A stretch of 5,792 nt of DNA, taken from the NCBI GenBank assembly GCA_964473355.1, contig CAYYOS010000148.1, forward strand, positions 1 through 5,792, given 5' to 3'. The DNA comes from CAYYOS01 sp964473355 (GTDB lineage Bacteria; Pseudomonadota; Gammaproteobacteria; Burkholderiales; REEB80). Position numbers and translations under genes: made by a program. Under the pieces are notes generated by a model. It ran no database searches, was not told where the DNA came from, and saw only the letters and a list, made by a program, of their open reading frames with translations. Of the stretch, positions 1 to 5,792 are shown in pieces; positions within the stretch are counted from its first letter, which is position 1; each line of letters opens with the position of its first letter.

Positions 1-1263
1 GCCAAATCGCATAATCTTTATGGGCATCACACATTAGAAAGCCCAGAGATAAAAGCTGCATTGCAGGGTTTAAGCTTAAGCCCGAAGGCTTGGGCGGTGG
101 TACGGGAAAATATGCGATTTGCCGGGGGCGGGCCGGCTGCAAAAAAAGCCGTAACTGAATCGGAATTGCCCTTGATTGGTTTAGGCCCCTTACCGCTGGT
201 AGATTTTAGCATCGGGGGAAGCCAAGTGCCTACGACGGCTTTTGGCGAAATTGCCAAGGAAGTCGGCTTGCGTGATCCACTTTTTGTTGTGACCAACGCG
301 GATGGCAACGAAGCGTCCGGTATGGCAAACATTAATAAAGGTTTGGTGATTCGCCATCCGACGCCAGATGAGCTGTACTTTCAGGGTCCGGAAGGCCAAG
401 TCTACGAGCCATTGAGCGAGGATGCGTGCGCCGGCTTTGCCGCTGCATTAGCTTTGTTTGGCTCACGCAGCTTGTGGTGTTCTTATGAATCGTTTGTGAT
501 TAACGGTCTGCCGATTTGGCAAACGGTTACGCAGGCTATGGCCGAGTTACGCCGCAAAACGCCAAGCACAATTACATTATTTACGGCCGGTGCCTTGGAA
601 CAAGGACGCAATGGCTGGACCCATCAACGCCCGGAAGTAGAAGCTTATTTCGCGGCGATGATGCGCAACGGCAATGTTTTTCCGGTTTTTCCGGTTGACG
701 CGAATATGATACAAGCTGTTTATGAGTGGGCTTTGAGCACGTTTAATAAAGGCATCGTAATCACGGCATCCAAATCGCCGTTGCCGGTGCGCGTAAGCTT
801 AGCGCAAAGCAAGGTCGCAACAGAGGAAGGCGCCATTACGCTGCTCGACTCAGTTGGAAAAAACACGATTGTGTTTGCCGTGGTAGGCGATATGATTTTG
901 CTGCCGGTGTTTGAGGCCGCAGCCACGTTGCAGGCCCAAGGCTACGGCGTGCGCATTGTGGCTGTGGTCAACCCGCGCCGATTGTATCGTCCAGAGGACG
1001 TGGCATGGGAGAGTTGCGCGCAGCCTGACGGGCGATTTATGTCGGATGCGCGGTTCCGTGAAATCTTTTCCGGTGATGTGCTAATTGGAATCAGTGGGGG
1101 GCCGGGCGTCATATTGGAACCTGTAATGCTTCGTAACATCGCGAAAAAGTACGATCTGATTTGCTGGAGGCGGGGAGATACCGCCGCCAATCCGGGGCAA
1201 TTATTTAGCTTTAACGGTATGAATTCGGAAGCGATCGTGAAAAAAGTTTTGCATTTACTGTGA
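1..1263 (+). CDS. Phosphoketolase (XFP) family thiamine-diphosphate enzyme, divergent, 5' partial
   Basis: The frame is open from base 1, so the true start lies upstream; 420 codons are visible. The window holds the central pyrimidine-binding domain and the C-terminal domain of an XFP-type enzyme; the N-terminal diphosphate-binding domain is missing. Family landmarks, compared from memory with bifidobacterial phosphoketolase: the LSE segment with the cofactor-activating Glu (codon 418-420), the tyrosine of SYESF (484-486), Q..NGxxH with Gln at 601, Asn at 610 and His at 622, and Lys at 772 (A-S-K). The C-terminal domain starts near VVGDM (about 874) and ends in a segment matching the family's T-T-P-F-D/LND region, without the usual tail of several dozen residues. 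Departures: the QHAKWL signature is absent, and Met (322-324) replaces the Arg of the SNR motif. True phosphoketolases split xylulose-5-P or fructose-6-P with phosphate to acetyl-phosphate; whether this one does is doubtful. Some database entries for similar proteins carry the name xylulose 5-phosphate 3-epimerase, as I recall. Family assignment is firm, reaction is not. Confidence 0.82.
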   Translation, partial: AKSHNLYGHHTLESPEIKAALQGLSLSPKAWAVVRENMRFAGGGPAAKKAVTESELPLIGLGPLPLVDFSIGGSQVPTTAFGEIAKEVGLRDPLFVVTNADGNEASGMANINKGLVIRHPTPDELYFQGPEGQVYEPLSEDACAGFAAALALFGSRSLWCSYESFVINGLPIWQTVTQAMAELRRKTPSTITLFTAGALEQGRNGWTHQRPEVEAYFAAMMRNGNVFPVFPVDANMIQAVYEWALSTFNKGIVITASKSPLPVRVSLAQSKVATEEGAITLLDSVGKNTIVFAVVGDMILLPVFEAAATLQAQGYGVRIVAVVNPRRLYRPEDVAWESCAQPDGRFMSDARFREIFSGDVLIGISGGPGVILEPVMLRNIAKKYDLICWRRGDTAANPGQLFSFNGMNSEAIVKKVLHLL

Positions 1264-1332
1264 CCTCGTTTGTAATATCGGGATCACCCCGGCAAAGATT
1301 AGGATTTACGCTAATCCAACTTGAAATAAACC
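1264..1332 (+). other. Intergenic spacer with two small inverted repeats
   Basis: This 69-base gap separates the phosphoketolase-like gene from the kinase gene. It contains a CGGG/CCCG pair (1279-1282 with 1288-1291, 5-base loop) and a GATTAG/CTAATC pair (1297-1302 with 1311-1316, 8-base loop); GGATT/AATCC (1302-1306 with 1313-1317) is a competing fold. No run of T follows either hairpin, so this is not a convincing intrinsic terminator, and no good -35/-10 pair is visible. The hairpins could modulate processing or read-through between the two genes, or be chance. No clear Shine-Dalgarno sequence precedes the ATG at 1333. Confidence 0.35.
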
Positions 1333-2634
1333 ATGCAAGCAAAGCTAATTATCTTAGATGACGATCCTACCGGCGCGCAAACGGTCCACAGCTGTTTGTT
1401 GCTAACCCGTTGGGATTCGGCAACGCTAAAATTGGGTTTGTATGATGCTTCGCCGCTGATGTTCATACTGACGAACACCCGCGCTCTAAGTCCCGATGAA
1501 TCGAGGGTAGTCACGCGCGAGGTGTGCAAGAATTTAAAACCCTTGCTGCGCGAATTCAACAATCCAAAATTAATTATGAGTCGTTCGGATTCCACCCTGC
1601 GCGGTCATTATCCCTTGGAAACCGATATTCTCGAGCAAGAGCTTGGTCCTTTTGATGCACATTTTCTAGTGCCCGCTTTTTTCGAGGCCGGAAGGTTCAC
1701 CGAAGGTGGGACCCACTACGTGCGCATAGGTGAAAAAAATGTTCCGGCGCACGAGACCGAATTTGCCCGCGACGCAGTATTTGGCTATAAGCACAGTTTT
1801 TTGCCGGACTACGTCGAAGAAAAAACCAAAGGCCGCATTAAAGCCAAGGATGTGATTCGATTTAGTTTGCAGGAAGTGCGCCATGGCGTCCTAGAAAAAT
1901 TACTGACTTTAAAAAATAACGCGTGTTGCGTGGTGGACGCGGTTAACCAAGAAGATTTAAATCTATTCGCGCGCGATTTAGAAAGCGCCACCCATCGCGG
2001 CAAGCGTTTTTTGTTTAGAAGTGCCGCAAGTTTAATTACCGCTCTGGCCAGATTGCCGGCGCAGCCAGTGTCGGGCGAAAATATGAACCAATACGTTAAA
2101 ACCTCGCGACCCGGTGCTGTGATAGTGGGCTCGCACGTGGCAAAAACCAGTGAGCAATTGATGGTCCTATTAGACGATAGTAGCACCCACGCTATCGAGG
2201 TTGATATAAGTAAGGTCGCCGAGGATGGCGACGCGCTGTTCGAAACTGTTTTGCAACAGGCTATTACGATCCATAAGAACGGTAAGACCGCAGTGATCTA
2301 TACCACGCGCAAGGAGCTACGTTTCGATTCAGATGCAGCGAGGTTGCGCTTTGGCGCGGCAGTGTCAAGCTTTCTTGTACGGGTTGTGAAAGGCTTGCCG
2401 GAAACCATAGGATTTCTTATCACTAAAGGCGGCATTACTTCTAACGATATTTTAAGCCACGCACTGGCGGTGCGGGCAGCCCGAGTTGCCGGGCAAATTA
2501 TTCCGGGGTGTACTTTGGTGCTGACTCCGGCTAACCATCCTAAATTCCCGGCCTTACCCGTCGTTATATTTCCGGGCAATGTTGGCGATCGAGACGGCCT
2601 GGCCCTGGCTTATAGGCGCTTACGTGGAAGATAA
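1333..2634 (+). CDS. Four-carbon acid sugar kinase family protein (DUF1537, OtnK/DtnK-like)
   Basis: The 433-residue length is normal for the family, whose members phosphorylate tetronates such as D-threonate, D-erythronate or 3-oxo-tetronates with ATP in the cytoplasm. The N-terminal substrate-binding domain spans about residues 4-240, with the acidic LDDDPTGAQ motif at 8-16 and SRSDSTLRGH at 83-92, the family's D-S-T-L-R-G signature. The C-terminal nucleotide-binding domain (about 261-430) opens with VGSHVAKTSEQL and carries the glycine-rich KGGITS motif at 365-370, followed by PGNVGD near 414-419. The ATG at 1333 is chosen because the first conserved motif begins only seven residues later, as in relatives, though no clear ribosome-binding site is seen. 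The N-terminal motif is the DDDPTGxQ type rather than the ADDxTGA type of characterised threonate and erythronate kinases, so the substrate should not be inferred from those. The gene's end overlaps glcD, linking it to glycolate oxidation. Family is confident; substrate unknown. Confidence 0.9.
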   Translation: MQAKLIILDDDPTGAQTVHSCLLLTRWDSATLKLGLYDASPLMFILTNTRALSPDESRVVTREVCKNLKPLLREFNNPKLIMSRSDSTLRGHYPLETDILEQELGPFDAHFLVPAFFEAGRFTEGGTHYVRIGEKNVPAHETEFARDAVFGYKHSFLPDYVEEKTKGRIKAKDVIRFSLQEVRHGVLEKLLTLKNNACCVVDAVNQEDLNLFARDLESATHRGKRFLFRSAASLITALARLPAQPVSGENMNQYVKTSRPGAVIVGSHVAKTSEQLMVLLDDSSTHAIEVDISKVAEDGDALFETVLQQAITIHKNGKTAVIYTTRKELRFDSDAARLRFGAAVSSFLVRVVKGLPETIGFLITKGGITSNDILSHALAVRAARVAGQIIPGCTLVLTPANHPKFPALPVVIFPGNVGDRDGLALAYRRLRGR

Positions 2635-4081
2635 ACTTAGTTTAGTCGAAGCGCTACAGGGGATCTTACCCGAGGAATCGATACTCTTCGACAAAGAAGA
2701 TGTGCGGCCTTTCGAGTGTGATGGATTAACCGCCTATCGTCGGTTGCCGATGGTCGTGGTGATTCCGCATACTCAATTGCAGATCCAAGAAATATTGCGT
2801 GTTTGCCATCGTCGTGGTATTCCGGTCGTGGCGCGGGGCGCGGGTACGGGCTTATCCGGCGGGGCCTTACCGCATACCGAAGGCGTGCTGCTTAGCCTCG
2901 CGAAATTCAATAAAATTTTAGCAATAGATCCGCTTGCTCGCACCGCTGTGGTAGAACCCGGCGTGCGCAATTTGGCCATTACCCAGGCGGCAGCGCCTTT
3001 CGGGCTATATTACGCGCCCGACCCCTCGAGTCAGATTGCGTGCTCCATTGGCGGCAACGTCGCGGAAAATTCCGGCGGCATACATTGCTTGAAATACGGT
3101 TTGACCGTGCACAATATTTTGCGAGTTAAATTATTCACGGCGCAAGGTGAGTTGCTGGAAATCGGTTCCCATGCGCTAGATGCGCCGGGTTTTGATCTGC
3201 TCGCACTGATTACCGGCAGTGAAGGCATGCTGGGAATCATTTCAGAGATTACGGTGCGTTTGTTACCTGCGCCTGAAGCGGCGCAAGTGCTGCTCGCAGC
3301 ATTCGATAACATCGAAAATGCCGGATTAGCGGTGGGGGATATTATTTCAGCGGGCATTATTCCCGCTGGCTTGGAAATGATGGATAAGCTGGCCATCCGC
3401 GCAGCAGAGGAATTTGTTCATGCCGGCTATCCATTGCACGCCGAGGCATTGTTACTCTGTGAGCTAGACGGTGTGGCTAGCGAGGCAAGCGAGCAAGTGG
3501 CCAAGGTCGAGGGGATATTGCGAGCTTGCGGCGCAACTGAAGTTCGTGCCGCACAAAATGAAGAAGAACGGCGCCGCATGTGGGCGGGCCGTAAGGCGGC
3601 GTTTCCCGCGGTGGGGCGCCTGGCACCCGATTACTACTGCATGGACGGCACGATTCCACGTAAGCAACTACCCTTTGTGCTGCGCCGTATTCACGAACTT
3701 TCAAAACAATTTGGACTCGATGTCGCCAATGTATTTCATGCCGGTGATGGCAATCTCCATCCTTTAATTCTATATGACGCTAGCCAACCCGGTCAGCTGC
3801 AACGCGCTGAGGAATTGGGCGCCGAGATCCTACTATTGTGTATTCAAGTGGGCGGGACCATCACTGGCGAGCATGGCGTCGGCATAGAAAAAATTGGTCA
3901 GATGTGCACTCAATTTAAACATTCCGAGTTGGAAATTTTTCATGGAATAAAACACGCTTTTGATCCCGGCGGATTGTTAAATCCCGGGAAAGCCGTACCC
4001 ACGTTACACCGCTGTGCGGAATTTGGGGCAATGCACGTGCACGGCGGCGAACTAAAATTTCCAGAATTGCCGCGTTTTTAA
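2579..4081 (+). CDS. glcD: Glycolate oxidase subunit GlcD (FAD-linked)
   Basis: This is the catalytic flavoprotein subunit of glycolate oxidase, which converts glycolate (and more slowly D-lactate) to glyoxylate and hands electrons to GlcF and the membrane quinone pool. It has 500 residues from this ATG, against 499 in E. coli, with long near-identical stretches. The N-terminal FAD-binding domain shows RGAGTGLSGGA (86-96), PDPSSQIACSIGGN (148-160), and GSEGMLGI (213-220). The C-terminal oxidase domain shows the catalytic-site HAGDGNLHP (387-395) and GEHGVG (430-435), and closes with FDPGGLLNPGK and the GlcD-typical tail ending FPELPRF. The start is uncertain: this ATG has no Shine-Dalgarno and overlaps the kinase gene by 56 bases, while a GTG at 2624 has AGG seven bases upstream, overlaps by 11 bases and would give 485 residues. 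All visible cofactor motifs are intact. It is translated in tandem with glcE. Function is very secure. Confidence 0.97.
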   Translation: MLAIETAWPWLIGAYVEDKLSLVEALQGILPEESILFDKEDVRPFECDGLTAYRRLPMVVVIPHTQLQIQEILRVCHRRGIPVVARGAGTGLSGGALPHTEGVLLSLAKFNKILAIDPLARTAVVEPGVRNLAITQAAAPFGLYYAPDPSSQIACSIGGNVAENSGGIHCLKYGLTVHNILRVKLFTAQGELLEIGSHALDAPGFDLLALITGSEGMLGIISEITVRLLPAPEAAQVLLAAFDNIENAGLAVGDIISAGIIPAGLEMMDKLAIRAAEEFVHAGYPLHAEALLLCELDGVASEASEQVAKVEGILRACGATEVRAAQNEEERRRMWAGRKAAFPAVGRLAPDYYCMDGTIPRKQLPFVLRRIHELSKQFGLDVANVFHAGDGNLHPLILYDASQPGQLQRAEELGAEILLLCIQVGGTITGEHGVGIEKIGQMCTQFKHSELEIFHGIKHAFDPGGLLNPGKAVPTLHRCAEFGAMHVHGGELKFPELPRF

Positions 4082-5145
4082 TGGAGGAACTGGTCGCGCA
4101 ATTTGTCGAACGCATTCAACGGGCCGGCGTAGCTAAGGAACCGTTATCGATTCAGGGTTCGGGCAGTAAGCAGTTTTTTGGCGGGGAGCCAGTCGGTACA
4201 TTGCTCGCCACGACAGACTATGTGGGCGTGGTCGATTACGATCCAAAGGAATTGGTGATCACGGCGCGCGCTGGCACGACGCTTACCGAAATCGAAGTGT
4301 TACTTTTGGAATCCGGACAAATGCTGGCGTTTGAACCGCCGCACTTTGGATTCAACGCAACACTCGGGGGCTGCGTCGCAGCGGGCCTTTCCGGTCCGCG
4401 GCGACCCTACGCGGGCGCGGTTCGCGACTTTGTATTAGGTATAAGGATGCTGGACGGCCGCGGCGATGATTTAAAATTTGGCGGGACCGTAATAAAAAAT
4501 GTGGCGGGCTATGACGTTTCGCGTCTTATGACGGGGTCATGCGGGACATTGGGGCTATTACTGGATATTTCTCTGAGGGTTAATCCGCTGCCCGCTATGG
4601 AATTAACCTTGGCCTTCGATATGGATGAACGCCAGGCGTTGCAAGAATTTAATTGGTGGGCGGGGAAGGGCCTGCCTTTATCGGCCAGTTGCTTTTATGA
4701 GGACAGAGCGTATGTGCGACTTTCTGGTGCAGTAAGCGCAGTGGTCCAGGCCCACCATCAACTGGGTGGCGAGGAAGTTGCCGAGGGTGCCCAGTTCTGG
4801 CGTCGCGTACGTGAGCAAACGCATGACTTTTTTCAATTGCAAGAACAGGAAACGTTATGGCGCTTATCACTCCCCCCTACAACCTTAAGGTTAAATCTAC
4901 CTGGCCGGCAACTTATCGACTGGGGGGGCGGGCAGCGTTGGCTGGCAAATACACTTGCAGCGGACGAGGTCAGGTCGGAAGCTCAAGCGCTAGGGGGTAC
5001 TGCTAGCGCTTTCCGCGGCAGCCATAAACCCCCAATAACATTTCATCCTTTAAGCCCCGGAGTCTTAGCCTTACATCAGCGGCTCAAAGAGGTATTCGAC
5101 CCCAACCAAGTTTTTAATCGCGGCCGTCTTTACCCAGAATTTTAA
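4081..5145 (+). CDS. glcE: Glycolate oxidase subunit GlcE (FAD-binding)
   Basis: GlcE is the second FAD-domain subunit of the glycolate oxidase complex; in E. coli it is needed for activity along with GlcD and GlcF. The product has 354 residues, close to the roughly 350 of E. coli. The FAD-binding region shows IQGSGSKQFFGG (24-35), YDPKELVITARAGT (53-66), FEPPHFG (84-90), GLSGPRRPYAGAVRDFVLG (102-120) and FGGTVIKNVAGYDVSRLM (133-150). The C-terminal part carries the LIDWGGGQRWL segment and ends FDPNQVFNRGRLYPEF, where the usual NPGR reads NRGR. Its ATG shares one base with the glcD stop (TAATG), and no Shine-Dalgarno sequence precedes it, which points to translational coupling with glcD; a GGAGG lies just inside the gene (4083-4087), with no plausible in-frame start right after it. 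A 9-base perfect inverted repeat sits near the 3' end. No alternative function is likely. Confidence 0.96.
   Translation: MEELVAQFVERIQRAGVAKEPLSIQGSGSKQFFGGEPVGTLLATTDYVGVVDYDPKELVITARAGTTLTEIEVLLLESGQMLAFEPPHFGFNATLGGCVAAGLSGPRRPYAGAVRDFVLGIRMLDGRGDDLKFGGTVIKNVAGYDVSRLMTGSCGTLGLLLDISLRVNPLPAMELTLAFDMDERQALQEFNWWAGKGLPLSASCFYEDRAYVRLSGAVSAVVQAHHQLGGEEVAEGAQFWRRVREQTHDFFQLQEQETLWRLSLPPTTLRLNLPGRQLIDWGGGQRWLANTLAADEVRSEAQALGGTASAFRGSHKPPITFHPLSPGVLALHQRLKEVFDPNQVFNRGRLYPEF
4985..5011. repeat. Perfect 9-bp inverted repeat inside glcE
   Basis: AAGCGCTAG at 4985-4993 is the exact reverse complement of CTAGCGCTT at 5003-5011, with a 9-base spacer. It lies in the coding region for the QALGGTASAF segment of GlcE, about 135 bases before the glcE stop. 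In mRNA it could form a stem-loop upstream of the glcF start. There is no following T run, so it does not look like an intrinsic terminator. It may be a chance product of codon choice. Confidence 0.6.
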
Positions 5146-5792
5146 ATGCAAACTCAACTAAGCTCAGACTACCAACCTTACGGGCCGGCACGGGAAGCGG
5201 AGAAAATCATCCGAATTTGTGTGCATTGCGGGTTTTGTTTGGCAACCTGCCCTACGTACCAGATATTAGGGAATGAACTGGACAGCCCCCGCGGACGCAT
5301 TTATTTAATGAAGCAAATGCTAGAGGGCGAAGCCATATCGGAAAAAACCCAATTGCATTTGGACCGGTGTTTAACTTGCCGAGCTTGCGAAACCGCTTGC
5401 CCGTCCGGCGTAGCATATGGGCGTTTAGTCGACATAGGCCGCGACATCATGGAAGCCAAAGTACCGCGCAACGTGCTGCAAACCATGCAACGCTATCTCC
5501 TGAGAAAAACCCTATCCCATAAAACTACTTTTTTATCACTATTAAGAACAGGCCAATTTTTCCGCTGGATGCTGCCCGCCAGCTTAAAAAAAATTATTCC
5601 CACGCGTCGCAGGGCGGGTTGGTGGCCGGCCGATGGCCATCCGCGAAAAATGTTGGTATTAGACGGCTGCGTGCAACCCGGTCTAGCGCCCGATATTAAC
5701 GCTGCCGCCGCGCGAATTCTAGACAAACTAGGTGTTTCTTTAATTAAAGCGCCGCAGGCGGGGTGTTGCGGTGCCCTTAGTTTTCATCTTAA
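5146..5792 (+). CDS. glcF: Glycolate oxidase iron-sulfur subunit GlcF, 3' partial
   Basis: GlcF is the iron-sulfur subunit that takes electrons from the flavin subunits GlcD/GlcE toward membrane quinones. The visible 215 residues are about half of the 407 in E. coli; the window end cuts the gene. The N-terminus begins MQTQL, as in E. coli. Two ferredoxin-type 4Fe-4S motifs are complete: CVHCGFCLATCP (Cys 25, 28, 31, 35) and CLTCRACETACP (Cys 75, 78, 81, 85). The first cysteine-rich CCG domain begins with DGCVQPGL (Cys 175) and reaches the C-C-G motif at 207-209 just before the edge. The ATG follows the glcE TAA directly and is in the same frame as glcE; there is no clear Shine-Dalgarno sequence, so coupled re-initiation is the likely mode. 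The segment between the second cluster and the CCG domain (about 105-165) is basic and less conserved, as expected. Identity is secure. Confidence 0.96.
   Translation, partial: MQTQLSSDYQPYGPAREAEKIIRICVHCGFCLATCPTYQILGNELDSPRGRIYLMKQMLEGEAISEKTQLHLDRCLTCRACETACPSGVAYGRLVDIGRDIMEAKVPRNVLQTMQRYLLRKTLSHKTTFLSLLRTGQFFRWMLPASLKKIIPTRRRAGWWPADGHPRKMLVLDGCVQPGLAPDINAAAARILDKLGVSLIKAPQAGCCGALSFHL

Noticed and set aside
61..63. Possible TTG start for the first gene
   Set aside because: The frame is open from base 1 and the residues before 61 continue smoothly; XFP proteins are much longer, so the window simply begins inside the gene.
1167..1183. Hairpin GGCGG/CCGCC near the end of the first gene as a terminator
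   Set aside because: It is about 80 bases inside the coding region and has no following T run; likely a by-product of GC-rich codons.
1248..1278. Possible promoter before the kinase gene (TTTGCA ... TAATAT)
   Set aside because: The -35 match is weak, the spacing is about 19 bases, and the elements overlap the end of the upstream gene; too poor to call.
1809..2186. Minus-strand open frame of 125 codons opposite the kinase gene
   Set aside because: It is fully antisense to a well-conserved gene, low in complexity (rich in S, T, R) and resembles no family I know; a shadow frame.
3031..3396. Minus-strand open frame of 121 codons opposite glcD
   Set aside because: It is antisense to the conserved FAD domain of GlcD, with a shadow-like composition and no recognisable motif.
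3471..3767. Plus-strand open frame of 98 codons in another frame within glcD
   Set aside because: It lies wholly inside the highly conserved GlcD C-terminal domain; no independent signal or homology is visible.
5146..5792. Alternative identity as GlpC or LutA-type iron-sulfur protein
   Set aside because: The MQTQL start, the spacing of both four-cysteine motifs, close agreement with E. coli GlcF and position after glcE all favour GlcF.

Overview
The window reads as a chromosomal segment of a proteobacterium, most likely beta or gamma. The evidence is that GlcD, GlcE and GlcF all align closely, almost without gaps, with my recollection of the Escherichia coli proteins, and the genes are tightly packed on one strand. 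Base composition looks balanced and uniform, and I see no mobile elements, tRNA or rRNA genes, CRISPR array or integration scars. The species cannot be fixed from this stretch alone.

Layout, all on the + strand: (1) bases 1-1263 are the 3' two thirds or so of a gene for a divergent thiamine-diphosphate enzyme of the phosphoketolase (XFP) family; its start lies upstream of the window. (2) Bases 1264-1332 are a short spacer with small inverted repeats. (3) Bases 1333-2634 encode a complete four-carbon acid sugar kinase family protein (DUF1537, OtnK/DtnK-like). (4) About 2579-4081 is glcD, the FAD-binding catalytic subunit of glycolate oxidase, overlapping the kinase gene. (5) Bases 4081-5145 are glcE, the second FAD-domain subunit, overlapping glcD by one base. 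(6) Bases 5146-5792 are the 5' half of glcF, the iron-sulfur subunit, starting on the base after the glcE stop and cut by the window end.

The order and spacing suggest one operon. GlcDEF oxidises glycolate to glyoxylate at the inner face of the membrane and passes electrons to the respiratory chain. What is unusual is the company it keeps: a phosphoketolase-like enzyme with several altered family signatures, and a kinase of the family that phosphorylates tetronates. The classical neighbours glcG, glcB and glcA would come after glcF and cannot be seen here. A reasonable but unproven reading is a salvage module for C2 and C4 acids, for example phosphoglycolate-derived glycolate in a RuBisCO-bearing autotroph, or erythrose-4-phosphate-derived tetronates. 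The strongest candidate for new biology is this gene combination and the undefined reaction of the phosphoketolase-like protein.
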